Source of the DNA: Seohaeicola saemankumensis
GTDB lineage: Bacteria; Pseudomonadota; Alphaproteobacteria; Rhodobacterales; Rhodobacteraceae
Length of the DNA: 64,000 nt
Assembly: GCF_020171285.1 (NCBI RefSeq)
Contig: NZ_JAIUZI010000002.1
Span: 62,001 to 126,000, forward strand
Direction: 5' to 3'
Shown: positions 16,908-25,503 of the stretch, one piece after another
Layout of the letters: each line of letters opens with the position of its first letter
Numbering within the stretch: the first letter of the stretch is position 1
The notes under the pieces: model-generated
The model's input: only the letters and a program-made list of their open reading frames with translations
Database searches by the model: none
What the model was told of the DNA's origin: nothing
Translations under genes and position numbers: made by a program

Positions 16908-17663
16908 ATGGTTGTCGGCTGCCATGCAGTCAAAATGGGGTCGTCCAAGTGGGGGGAGCAACGCAGTTTGTTTAAACTCATTGAAGGCGCAGAGAAGGCG
17001 TTTCTACAGGGTCGAGGGAAACACGCAGAAGACGTGGAGGCCGCTGTTGGGATATTCCTTGAAATCCTGCACGGGTTCGAGCGGCTGAACGTTCCGGATC
17101 CCTGTGTAACGGTTTTTGGTTCTGCCCGGATCGCCGAGGGTGAGCCGCTATATGAGACTGCCCGATCACTCGGGGCAGCTTTGGCCAAAGCTGGCTACAG
17201 CGTGATGACCGGCGGCGGACCCGGTTTGATGGAGGCGGCCAATCGCGGCGCCAAGGAAGCGGGTGGGTACAGTGTCGGCTGCAATATTCGGCTGGCCCAC
17301 GAACAGAAACCCAACGCCTACCTCGATGATTTCGTCGAGTTCGAGCATTTTTTCGTCCGCAAACTGATGTTGGTCAAATACTCCTGCGCCTTTGTCATTC
17401 TGCCCGGCGGCTATGGCACCCTGGACGAAGCCTTTGAGGTCGCGACCCTGATCCAGACCGGCAAGGTGGAAAGGTTTCCTGTGGTGGTGATGGACAGCAA
17501 TTTTTTCAAGCCGTTTGAGGCGATGATCCGCGGCAACATGAGCCAGGCAAAACTGATCGACGAGGACCGGCTGGACATTGTTCTGCTCACTGACGACCCG
17601 GAGACCGGGGTCGAATGGATCACGTCACATGCGAAACCTGACACCGTCCGACCGTCGAAATGA
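16908..17663 (+). CDS. LOG-family nucleotide phosphoribohydrolase
   Basis: 251 residues from the ATG at 16908; in-frame TTG 16896 and ATG 16935 are alternatives and no start has a good ribosome binding site. The two LOG signatures are present: TGGGPGLMEAANRGA (101-115) and PGGYGTLDE (166-174), the latter with the catalytic Arg region FVRKLMLVKY before it. These enzymes release the base from nucleoside 5'-monophosphates; plant members activate cytokinins, while bacterial members include PpnN-type nucleosidases. The N-terminal extension (WGEQRSLFKLIEGAEKAF) is seen in longer bacterial members. It precedes a GtrA/GH3/GNAT operon by about 60 bases. Confidence 0.88.
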   Translation: MVVGCHAVKMGSSKWGEQRSLFKLIEGAEKAFLQGRGKHAEDVEAAVGIFLEILHGFERLNVPDPCVTVFGSARIAEGEPLYETARSLGAALAKAGYSVMTGGGPGLMEAANRGAKEAGGYSVGCNIRLAHEQKPNAYLDDFVEFEHFFVRKLMLVKYSCAFVILPGGYGTLDEAFEVATLIQTGKVERFPVVVMDSNFFKPFEAMIRGNMSQAKLIDEDRLDIVLLTDDPETGVEWITSHAKPDTVRPSK

Positions 17664-17725
17664 AATTCCAAGACCCAGGCGGAACCGCAATGAGCGCTTT
17701 CGCCTCCATGCCGTGAAAGGATGAC

Positions 17726-18166
17726 TTGAGACCGATCAGAACACTTGTCGACTGGGTTCATCAGCAGACGGAACCCGTGCGGATCGGAGTAACCGCTGTG
17801 ATCGGCACGTTTGCGGCGTTTGTGACCTACGAGATCGTCTTCTGCCTGAACGACATCGAACCGCGGGCCACGGTCAGTTGGGCGATCGCGTTCGTCATCG
17901 GCATGTTTCGCCAGCACCATCTGCATCGCGTACTGGCGTTTCCGGCCACCCGGGTGCGGTATGGCGTGTCTCTGCAGCGTGAATGGCTGTCCAGCGTTCT
18001 GGTTCTGATCTTTGGCCTGGCTCTCAACTATTTTTTGACTGAACGGGTCGGATTGCATCACCGCTACGCGTGGGCCACCTGCCTGATTTCCGTCGCGGGG
18101 CTGGAATACGGCTTGCTGAAGTTCTTTGTGTTCCGACGCACGAGGCGACAGGAGGGCGGCCCATGA
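17726..18166 (+). CDS. GtrA-like small membrane protein
   Basis: 146 residues with four predicted membrane helices (VTAVIGTFAAFVTYEIVF, WAIAFVIGMFRQHHLHRVLAF, LSSVLVLIFGLALNYFLTE, and a last helix ending LLKFFVFRR), the GtrA-family pattern. GtrA proteins are thought to move lipid-linked sugars or other lipids across the inner membrane. The TTG start has AAAGGA at 6 bases. The stop overlaps the GH3-type start (4 bases), so the two are translationally coupled, which suggests that this protein handles the product of that pathway. Confidence 0.75.
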   Translation: MRPIRTLVDWVHQQTEPVRIGVTAVIGTFAAFVTYEIVFCLNDIEPRATVSWAIAFVIGMFRQHHLHRVLAFPATRVRYGVSLQREWLSSVLVLIFGLALNYFLTERVGLHHRYAWATCLISVAGLEYGLLKFFVFRRTRRQEGGP

Positions 18167-19707
18167 GAGACGTCACTCCGCTCGTGCGCCGCTATGCGCA
18201 AGCCCGGCTTTGGCGTCTGACCCGGCAGGCACCCGACAGAGCACAGGCCGCGTTGCTGCGTCGGCTGTTGCGCGCGGCGCGGCACACCCGGTTCGGTCGC
18301 GCGCACGATTTCCGCGGAATACGCAATGTCGATAGCTATCAGAAGCAAGTGCCCGTTCGCGGGTACAGCGCGTTCTGGCAGGATTGGTGGCAGGCCGCCT
18401 ATCCCGATCTGGTTGACCAGACTTGGCCGGGACGCATTCCCAGTTTTTCCATGACCTCCGGGACGACAACAGGGCGGTCGAAGTACATTCCACACACACC
18501 GGCGATGAAGCGTGCGGCGGTCCGGGGCTTCGTGGACCTTTTGTGTCATCATCTTGTTTTGAGGCCGAACAGTCGGGTGCTGGGTGGTACCGCGCTCGGG
18601 CTGGTGGGGCCGGTCGATCTGACCGAGGCCGCGCCGGGCGTTGATGTCGGTGCGGTGAGTGCCATAACGGCCAACGCTTTGCCGGGCTGGTTGGCGCCGC
18701 GGGTCCTTCCGCCACGCGAAATTGCCGAACTGACCAACTGGCAGGAAAAGATCAGCCGGCTGGCGCCATTGTCGCTGGAGAAAGACGTGCGTTTCCTCGG
18801 TGGGTCGCCGAACTGGTTGCTGCTCTTTCTCGATGAGGTCGCCAAGGCCCGCCCGGGCCGGGCAGGACGTCTGGCAGATTGGTATCCCGGGCTGGAGCTT
18901 ATTGTGCATGGTGGGGTGAATTTTGCGCCCTACCGCCAACGTTTTGCAGAACTGATGCAGGGCGGTCATGCCGAGACACGTGAGATGTATTCAGCCAGCG
19001 AAGGCGTTTTTGCCTATGCCGACCGGGGCGATGGAGAAGGCATGCGCTTGCACCTGGACGGACAGGTGTTTTTCGAATTCATTCCAGCCGCGCAAGCCAG
19101 AGACAATAACCCTGAACGGTTCTGGGTCGGCAATATCGAGACCGGTGTCGATTATGCCCTCGCGGTAACCACGGCCGCCGGGCTGTGGTCCTATCTGGTG
19201 GGCGATGTGGTACGTTTCGTTGATCTTTCTCCTCCGCGCCTGATCGTGGTGGGGCGGGTCGAAAACGGATTGTCGGCCTTTGGGGAACATCTGATCGAGG
19301 CGGAGATCGCAGACGCCGTGGCTGCAGCCGCTGCAGCAACACATGTGTCGATCCTGGATTATTGCGTCGGGCCGGTGCCGCAGGCCGGGCGGAACCGGCA
19401 CATCTATCTGATCGAAATCGTCGAACGCGCCAGGCCCGACACCGCAGGCGCGCTGGCCGCGCGGATTGACGAAAGCCTGCGGATCCAGAACGAGGATTAT
19501 GCCGAGCTGCGCAAAAGCGATCTGGCCCTGGCCGCGCCCGAAGTGCATCTGGTCGCGCCTGGCGGATTTATGCGCTGGATGAAGCAACGCCGCGGTCTGG
19601 GCGGACAGTACAAGGTTCCGCGGATCGTGACCGATCCGTCGCTGCTCGGCGACATTCAGACGATGGTTCTGGACCACTCTATCGGAGGCCCTGCCCATGA
19701 CGCGTGA
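18163..19707 (+). CDS. GH3-family acyl-adenylating amide synthetase
   Basis: 514 residues from the ATG at 18163, which has AGGAGG upstream; the frame runs further up inside the GtrA-like gene but without a start signal. The GH3 nucleotide motif is TSGTTTGRSK (98-107); later blocks REMYSASEGVFAYAD, FFEFIP and YLVGDVVRFVD match GH3 motifs 2 and 3 (acid-thiol ligase superfamily). Plant GH3 enzymes adenylate auxin or jasmonate and couple it to amino acids. Bacterial homologues are largely uncharacterised. It overlaps the GNAT-like gene by 11 bases. Confidence 0.88.
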   Translation: MRDVTPLVRRYAQARLWRLTRQAPDRAQAALLRRLLRAARHTRFGRAHDFRGIRNVDSYQKQVPVRGYSAFWQDWWQAAYPDLVDQTWPGRIPSFSMTSGTTTGRSKYIPHTPAMKRAAVRGFVDLLCHHLVLRPNSRVLGGTALGLVGPVDLTEAAPGVDVGAVSAITANALPGWLAPRVLPPREIAELTNWQEKISRLAPLSLEKDVRFLGGSPNWLLLFLDEVAKARPGRAGRLADWYPGLELIVHGGVNFAPYRQRFAELMQGGHAETREMYSASEGVFAYADRGDGEGMRLHLDGQVFFEFIPAAQARDNNPERFWVGNIETGVDYALAVTTAAGLWSYLVGDVVRFVDLSPPRLIVVGRVENGLSAFGEHLIEAEIADAVAAAAAATHVSILDYCVGPVPQAGRNRHIYLIEIVERARPDTAGALAARIDESLRIQNEDYAELRKSDLALAAPEVHLVAPGGFMRWMKQRRGLGGQYKVPRIVTDPSLLGDIQTMVLDHSIGGPAHDA

Positions 19708-20755
19708 CATCCTCTGGCAGGATCCCACAGGCGGGCGAATGGTAACCCGTGTGGATCGTCCGTCGCAGGCCGTTGTGGATCTGCTAGGCCAGACCGTGTG
19801 GGGCAGCCGCGCGACCCGGTACCGCATCCCGGGTATCGCGGCCAAGCTGGCGCGGTTGCGCGACCCGAGTTTCTTTGTCCTGTCGGAGAATGGGGAAGAG
19901 CTCTGCGTCTTTGTCCTGGACAAATGCGTGAAGCGTGTGGGTGTGCATTCCTGCGGGGCGTACCATTTCGTGATGGCATCGACCAAGCCGGAGCGGCAGA
20001 ACCAGGGCCTGGCTGGGGAACTGATCGAGCACGTTCGGCGTTATTGCCGGGAGACGGTAGGAGCGCCGGGCATCGGGTTTGCCTATGTAGAGGAAACAAC
20101 CGAGTTTTCACTGCGTCTCTCGGATCAGATTGGTCATTCGGTTGAGGCGGATATTCCCCTGACGCTGTTCACCCGCGTCTTTCCGCGCCCAGACCCGGCA
20201 GTGGGCCTGATCCGCCCAAACGAGAAATGCCAGGTTCTGGCGGCGCTTGAGCGGTCTTACGCCAATCACCAGCTAAGTGATTTCGAAGCGGCGCTGAGAC
20301 CGGATGAGTGCTTTGTGTTGCGGAACGGCGATACCGTCCTCGCCGCCGCGCAGGCGGAAATGCTGCGATGGTCGGTGGTATCGATGCCGGGTGCAACAGG
20401 CGCCTTCCTGTTGAATGTCCTTCCGCGTCTGCCCGGGTTGAACCGCATGCTCGACCTGAGGGATCTGAAAATCGTCCGCCTGGGGAACCTGACACTGCAG
20501 GACGGACACGAAACGGCATTGTTCAGGTTGCTCGAGGCCTGCCTGAATCACTACCAGTCAAGGATCGGCCTGATCCTGCTCGACGGGCGCAGTCCGATGC
20601 TGCGCCGGATCCGGGACCATGGCAGGTTGGGCTGGCTTTCACACGCCCTGTCGGGGTCGGCCAAAATGCGGATCGATGTGGTTGGCATGGACGACGTGGC
20701 GGTGACGCAACTCCGTGACGGTCCTGTATTGGTCAGCGCGGCCGATGTGTTCTGA
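19697..20755 (+). CDS. GNAT-superfamily N-acyltransferase-like protein
   Basis: 352 residues, starting inside the GH3 gene. The first half looks like a GNAT domain with the acyl-CoA loop PERQNQGLAGELIEHV (residues about 98-113, the Q/R-x-x-G-x-A pattern). The second half (about 170-352) may be another, degenerate GNAT-type domain. It is probably an N-acyltransferase using an acyl-CoA. Caulobacter's bacterial ceramide synthase was also reported as an acyl-CoA N-acyltransferase-like protein, and this gene sits beside alpha-oxoamine synthase and reductase genes, but homology to it is not established here. Confidence 0.6.
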   Translation: MTRDILWQDPTGGRMVTRVDRPSQAVVDLLGQTVWGSRATRYRIPGIAAKLARLRDPSFFVLSENGEELCVFVLDKCVKRVGVHSCGAYHFVMASTKPERQNQGLAGELIEHVRRYCRETVGAPGIGFAYVEETTEFSLRLSDQIGHSVEADIPLTLFTRVFPRPDPAVGLIRPNEKCQVLAALERSYANHQLSDFEAALRPDECFVLRNGDTVLAAAQAEMLRWSVVSMPGATGAFLLNVLPRLPGLNRMLDLRDLKIVRLGNLTLQDGHETALFRLLEACLNHYQSRIGLILLDGRSPMLRRIRDHGRLGWLSHALSGSAKMRIDVVGMDDVAVTQLRDGPVLVSAADVF

Positions 20756-20759
20756 GCGT

Positions 20760-21545
20760 TCACCTCCCGACGATGAAACGTCCGACTGCGCCCGGCATGA
20801 TCTTGAAGAATACCGCCACGGCCTTGTTGAAGACGCCGGGGATGCAGATCGGTTTGTTCCGCTCAACCGCCCGGATTGCCGCTTGTGCCACGTCATTCGC
20901 ATCGCTCCACATCCATTTGGGGATCGCGACGGATTCGACCGTTCCGCCAGCGGCGTCCTGAAAACCCGTGTGGGTGAAGCCGGGGCAGAGCGCGGTTACA
21001 TTGATGCCGTCCGCTTTCATCTCGGCCCGGAGGGCGAGCGAAAACTGGGCCAGGTATGACTTGACCGGATAGTACAGCGTGCCGCCGGCATGCGGCGGCA
21101 AAAACGCAGAGAGCGATGCGACGTTTATGATCCGGCCCGAACGCCGCTTCTGCATCGCCGGGGCGAACAGATGGCACAACCGCACCGGGGCGGAGGCCAT
21201 GACTTCAATCGTGTCGCGGTGACGCGGCCAGGCCACATCGCACAGGTTTCCCGGAACACCGAAACCAGCATTGTTAACCAGAATGTCCACGTTAATGTGT
21301 CGTGCGGACAGCTGATCGAAAATGCGTAGCGGCGTTTCTGGGTCCGTCAGATCACCGGGCATTACGGTGACCGTGACGCCATGTTGCGCTCCAAGACGGT
21401 CCGCCAGCAGCTGCAACGGGTCAGCCTTGCGGGCAACCACAATGAGATCCAAGCCGCGCTTGGCGTATTCTTCGGCAAAGGCCTGGCCGATGCCCGAGGA
21501 GGCGCCGGTAATCAGCGCGGTCATTCGGGTCTGCGATACCGACAT
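20760..21545 (-). CDS. short-chain dehydrogenase/reductase
   Basis: 261 residues from the ATG at 21545, 10 bases after the stop of the alpha-oxoamine synthase. Classical SDR: TGASSGIG at 13-20, NNAGFG, and the Ser-Tyr-Lys catalytic set (NVASLSAF, YYPVKSYL). The C-terminus is hydrophobic (VAVFFKIMPGAVGRFIV), suggesting membrane association. Coupled to the synthase upstream, it is placed to reduce the beta-keto amine made by that enzyme, as 3-ketosphinganine reductases or the capnine pathway SDR do; that is inference from context. Its stop is 5 bases from the GNAT-like stop (convergent). Confidence 0.85.
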   Translation of the reverse strand: MSVSQTRMTALITGASSGIGQAFAEEYAKRGLDLIVVARKADPLQLLADRLGAQHGVTVTVMPGDLTDPETPLRIFDQLSARHINVDILVNNAGFGVPGNLCDVAWPRHRDTIEVMASAPVRLCHLFAPAMQKRRSGRIINVASLSAFLPPHAGGTLYYPVKSYLAQFSLALRAEMKADGINVTALCPGFTHTGFQDAAGGTVESVAIPKWMWSDANDVAQAAIRAVERNKPICIPGVFNKAVAVFFKIMPGAVGRFIVGR

Positions 21546-21555
21546 CGACCCGCGC

Positions 21556-22821
21556 CTAAAGGGCCAGCGTCTCGCGCAGCTCGGCAAGACATTCCAGCAG
21601 AAAGTCGATCTGAGCGCGTTCGTGCTGGCAGGTCATCACGAACCGAATGCGCGCGCGTCCCAATGCGACGGCAGGATAGCGGGCATGCGGCGCCACTATG
21701 CCACGATGACGCAGAAGACGGGTCACCTCGGCGGCCTTGATTTCGTCGCCGATCAGGGTGGGAACGATATGCGCCTCGCTGCCAAGTGTTTCGTAGCCCT
21801 GCGCTTCGACCTCGCGCCGGAAGTAAAATGCGTTTTCCAGCGCTTTTTCGCGCCGCCATGGTTCCCGTTCGGCGATATCGATGGCCTCTGTCACACCGGC
21901 GGCAATCGCGGGTGGCAGTGGCGCTGAAAAGATGTAGGTGCGAGCGGATATCCGCAGAAAATCGATGATCTCCCGGTCTCCGGATACGTAGCCGCCGACG
22001 CCGCCAAAAGCCTTGGTGAACGTGCCCATTTGCAAATCCACGTCTTTGGTGGACACGCCGAGATGTTCCAGGCTGCCGCGCCCGTAGTCGCCCAGCATGC
22101 CGACGCCGTGCGCATCATCGATCATCAGCATCGCATGGTGATCGCGCGCCAGCTTTGCCATTTCAGGGATCGGTGCGATGTCGCCATCCATGCTGAACAC
22201 ACCGTCGCTGACAATCAGCTTCGACGGTTGGTCCGAATGTTCGAGGGCTTCGGTCAGGTGCCCCATGTCCTTGTGCGCAAACTTGGTGACCTTGGACTGG
22301 GCCAGGCGGACGCCATCGACACAACTAGCGTGATTGAGCTCTTCACTGAAAATCTCCCATCCCGTCGCGGTCTCTGTCTCAGCTCCATGCAGGTCCTTGT
22401 GACCCAGATGAGTCCGGGCCAAAGATTGCAGGAAATCGACCTTCATCAACGCCGGTATTACTCCTACATTGGCCATGTACCCAGCGGCGAAGCAGATTGC
22501 GTCTTCCTGCCCGACAAATTCGGCGATGCGGTTTTCCAGGGCGCGGTGCACATCGATGTTCGCCGCCATCTGCCGCGATCCGCCAGATCCCAGCCCGTAG
22601 CGTTCCAGCGCTTTTTGCGCTGTGGCCTTGACGTCGGGGTGATTGGAAAGGCCCAGCAGGTTGTTGGAACAAAACAGAAGATGATCGCGGCCGTCGACCC
22701 AGATCACCGGTTCCGTGGTCGCGCTGTTGACGATTGGATTGTTCGGATAAAGGCCCGAGTTCTGTACCAGACGGGTCAGAGATTTGATCCTGGCGGCAGG
22801 AGAGGAGACAATACCATCCAT
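21556..22821 (-). CDS. alpha-oxoamine synthase (AONS/KBL/SPT family)
   Basis: 421 residues, PLP fold type I. The catalytic Lys is Lys270 in GTFTKAFGGVGGY; DDAHGVGMLG (235-244) and ELNHAS (161-166) hold the PLP-stacking residues; SGGSRQMAANIDVHRALE matches the family's glycine-rich loop. The enzymes condense an amino acid with an acyl-CoA and release CO2. Unusually, about 25 extra residues (roughly 128-155, LQSLARTHLGHKDLHGAETE region) lie between the ALMKVD strand and IFSEELNHAS, where most members have only a short turn. It is divergent from the acyl-CoA ligase and upstream of the SDR. Confidence 0.88.
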   Translation of the reverse strand: MDGIVSSPAARIKSLTRLVQNSGLYPNNPIVNSATTEPVIWVDGRDHLLFCSNNLLGLSNHPDVKATAQKALERYGLGSGGSRQMAANIDVHRALENRIAEFVGQEDAICFAAGYMANVGVIPALMKVDFLQSLARTHLGHKDLHGAETETATGWEIFSEELNHASCVDGVRLAQSKVTKFAHKDMGHLTEALEHSDQPSKLIVSDGVFSMDGDIAPIPEMAKLARDHHAMLMIDDAHGVGMLGDYGRGSLEHLGVSTKDVDLQMGTFTKAFGGVGGYVSGDREIIDFLRISARTYIFSAPLPPAIAAGVTEAIDIAEREPWRREKALENAFYFRREVEAQGYETLGSEAHIVPTLIGDEIKAAEVTRLLRHRGIVAPHARYPAVALGRARIRFVMTCQHERAQIDFLLECLAELRETLAL

Positions 22822-22955
22822 GTTTCTGGGCCTTTCTTGTTGAACTTCTCTGCGTGGTAAGGCCGGCAGCTGTCAGCGCAAGCTTACCCTGCGACACTGT
22901 TGCGGAAATTGACCTAGGTCATGGAGACACCCAGAGCCCCGTCACAGGATTGGAC

Positions 22956-24740
22956 ATGGTTGAGTCGTCGTCTCTCATAGAGGCTGCCTTTTCGCAGAAG
23001 CTGACGATCCCGGAGGCATTCGGAAACCGCGTTGGCCTGACCCCGGACAGCCCCGCCTATCTGCAGTTCGAAGAAGGCGCATGGCGGGCATTGACGTGGC
23101 GCCTGGTGGCGGAACGTGTCGACCGTCGCAGGTTTGCCTTTGCGCATGCCGGGCTGCGGCCCGGTGACAGGGTCGCAATTTTTCTGCCCAATTGTATCGA
23201 CTGGATCGTGACCGATCTGGCTGCGATGTCCGAAGGCTTGGTAACCGTCCCGGTCTACACCCGGGACAGTGCGGCCAACATCTGCCATGTGCTGCGCGAC
23301 AGCCGCACGGCCTTGTGCGTGACCGACAGAGCTGAACGCTGGAACGGGCTGGGTCCGGACGCCGATGACTTGCCCGATCTGAAAACAATATGGTCGCTTA
23401 CCGGAGGGGACAGCGCGGATCTGCGCCTCGCCCCTTATCCGGAACCACCTGACAAAGAGCTTGCTGTTCGGCGGGACCGCTTCGGGTCGCCGGACGATCT
23501 GGCCACGCTGATCTACACGTCCGGGACAACAGGTCCACCAAAGGGCGTGATGTTGGCGCACAAGTCGCTGTTGTGGAATGCCGCCGCAGTGGCTCGGGTC
23601 AATCCAGTCACCTCTGATGACCGGTTCTTGTCGATCCTGCCGCTAGCGCATGCCTTTGAGAGAACGCTTGGATATGTTTGCCCGATGCTGGGGAATGCCC
23701 AGGTGGCCTTTGCGCGGTCGGTCGAAGACCTGGCCGAGGATATGCAGGAATTGTCGCCAACGGTCATGCTGGCTGTCCCCCGCCTGTTTGAGCGGGCCAG
23801 GGCAAAAGCGCTTGCAAAGGCCGGTAGGTCTGTGGTTGCGCGCAAGCTCTTGGAGTGGACCGAATTCGCCGGCTGGCACCGACAACAGGCGGCGGAGGGT
23901 CGGCGGGTCGCGCGACCCGTTTGGGAAAGGGTGTTCTGGCTCCTTCTGGGCCAGCGTGTGGCGACACGGGTCCGGGGTGCCTTTGGTGGCCGTATCCGTA
24001 TGATGGTCTGCGGTGGCGCGCCGCTTTCGGCGGATACTTCGCGGTTCATGGCAGCGATGGAAATGCCGCTTTTGCAAGGTTATGGGCTGACCGAGGCCGG
24101 GCCTGCCGTCACCGGATCGACGATCGATGAGCGCCGCAGTGACAGCGTCGGATTTGCGCTCCCGGGCAGCGAGCTTGCGATTGGCGACCGGCAAGAACTG
24201 TTCGTCCGGTCGCCGGGTGTCATGATGGGTTATTGGGGCAAGCCTGCTGCGACGCGTGAAGTGTTGGACGACGAGGGATGGCTGCGCACCGGCGATGCGG
24301 CTGAAGTGATTGAAGGGCGGGTCTATATCAGGGGCCGGATCAAAGACATCCTGGTTCTCTCGACTGGGGAAAACGTGAACCCCACGCCCATCGAAACCGC
24401 GTTGCTGGCTGATCCACTGATCGATCAGGCCTGTGTCCTTGGCGAAGGAAGACCTTGGTGTTCGGCTGTTGTGGTGGTCAACCGCAAGGCTTTTCAGCAC
24501 TGGTCCGCCGAAGTCGGCATGGCTGACGGCAACCCGAACAGCGGCGATCTGCGACAGGCGCTGGTGAACCGTCTGGAACCACGCATGGACGGCATCCCGC
24601 CATATGCCCGGATCCGAAACTTCGTAGTCGAGACATCGCCGTGGACTTTGGAAAGCGGTTTGATCACGCCGACGCTCAAGGCCAAACGCCCCCGGATCGC
24701 GGACCGTTACGGGTCTGCACTCGACGCGCTGTATGAATAA
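22956..24740 (+). CDS. long-chain acyl-CoA / AMP-dependent synthetase
   Basis: 594 residues from the ATG at 22956 (a GTG at 22854 is an alternative start adding 34 residues). The P-loop is YTSGTTGPPKG (187-197), followed by LQGYGLTEAGPAVTG, the linker GWLRTGDAAEVIEG, and the C-terminal RIKDILVLSTGENVNPTPIE. This is the FadD/FAA-type architecture that activates a fatty acid as acyl-AMP and then acyl-CoA. It diverges from the alpha-oxoamine synthase across a 134-base gap and can supply its acyl-CoA substrate. Confidence 0.9.
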   Translation: MVESSSLIEAAFSQKLTIPEAFGNRVGLTPDSPAYLQFEEGAWRALTWRLVAERVDRRRFAFAHAGLRPGDRVAIFLPNCIDWIVTDLAAMSEGLVTVPVYTRDSAANICHVLRDSRTALCVTDRAERWNGLGPDADDLPDLKTIWSLTGGDSADLRLAPYPEPPDKELAVRRDRFGSPDDLATLIYTSGTTGPPKGVMLAHKSLLWNAAAVARVNPVTSDDRFLSILPLAHAFERTLGYVCPMLGNAQVAFARSVEDLAEDMQELSPTVMLAVPRLFERARAKALAKAGRSVVARKLLEWTEFAGWHRQQAAEGRRVARPVWERVFWLLLGQRVATRVRGAFGGRIRMMVCGGAPLSADTSRFMAAMEMPLLQGYGLTEAGPAVTGSTIDERRSDSVGFALPGSELAIGDRQELFVRSPGVMMGYWGKPAATREVLDDEGWLRTGDAAEVIEGRVYIRGRIKDILVLSTGENVNPTPIETALLADPLIDQACVLGEGRPWCSAVVVVNRKAFQHWSAEVGMADGNPNSGDLRQALVNRLEPRMDGIPPYARIRNFVVETSPWTLESGLITPTLKAKRPRIADRYGSALDALYE

Positions 24741-25108
24741 CTGCAGTTCCGGTGCCGGATCATTTGGGATGGAGCAGGTTAATGTCGGAGCCGTTCCAGC
24801 CTGCATTGGGGCACCATTGCATCGATTGCCGCCCGGTCGAATAGCTGGCCCCCTGAGAACCTTTTGTCGTGGCGGTCGTCACGACCGTTTGGCGCCGAGG
24901 CGGGGCACTTCGATCAGCGCGACATCATGTTGGATCAGTTCTTGGCCGAAGCCGATGACCGGTTTTGGGTAGCTGTGCTCCGTTGCTGCGATTTGGTTCG
25001 GAGCCTTTTGGATTCCTCTTTGGCCTTACCCGAACGCTTCTCCCATGTATCCCGCCGCATCCGATCATTGACTTCGAACGTGGTCCGGACAAGTGGGTTC
25101 CCGCATAT
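24741..25108. other. gene-free stretch before IS3 relic
   Basis: About 370 bases after the acyl-CoA ligase. No frame shows recognisable protein sequence and no terminator hairpin was found. Confidence 0.5.
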
Positions 25109-25462
25109 CGGGACACCGATGCGGTGTCTGACAAAGACCTGGAACTGGCCCGAGAGATTGAGCGGCTTTGGTGTGAGAACCGTATTCTCAACGAGGAGAG
25201 GGATATCCTAAGAGAGACTACGGCTTTCTTGCGCAAGCAAAAGGCCATGAGGTTCCGGTTTATTCATTGCCCGGCAGTGCATTGAAAATGCTTGAGAGGG
25301 AAAGAGCATGGCTGCGAGGTCCCGGCAAAGGCTGAGCTGATCTGGCGCAGCGACGCGCAGTTGGCCATCTTCCGATACATCAATGGCTTCTGCAATCCGC
25401 GCAGGCGGCGGTCAGCATTGGGCTGGAAAAGCCCGGTCGCCTTCGGATGGAATGTGGCTTGA
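25109..25462 (+). mobile_element. IS3-family element remnant (fused OrfA and OrfB ends)
   Basis: One plus-strand frame first reads RDTDAVSDKDLELAREIERL and ENRILNEERDILRETTAFL, the C-terminal leucine-zipper part of IS3 OrfA, ending in MRFRFI. After a stop it resumes as AELIWRSDAQLAIF, YINGFCNPRRRRSALGWKSPV, the OrfB C-terminus, ending at TGA 25460-25462. Nearly all of OrfB, including the DDE core, is deleted. The OrfB tail closely resembles that of the relic at 1203-1337. Confidence 0.8.
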
Positions 25463-25503
25463 ACTAGTACTTGGGAGGCACGAAAACGGGGCAAGTCCAG
25501 ACA

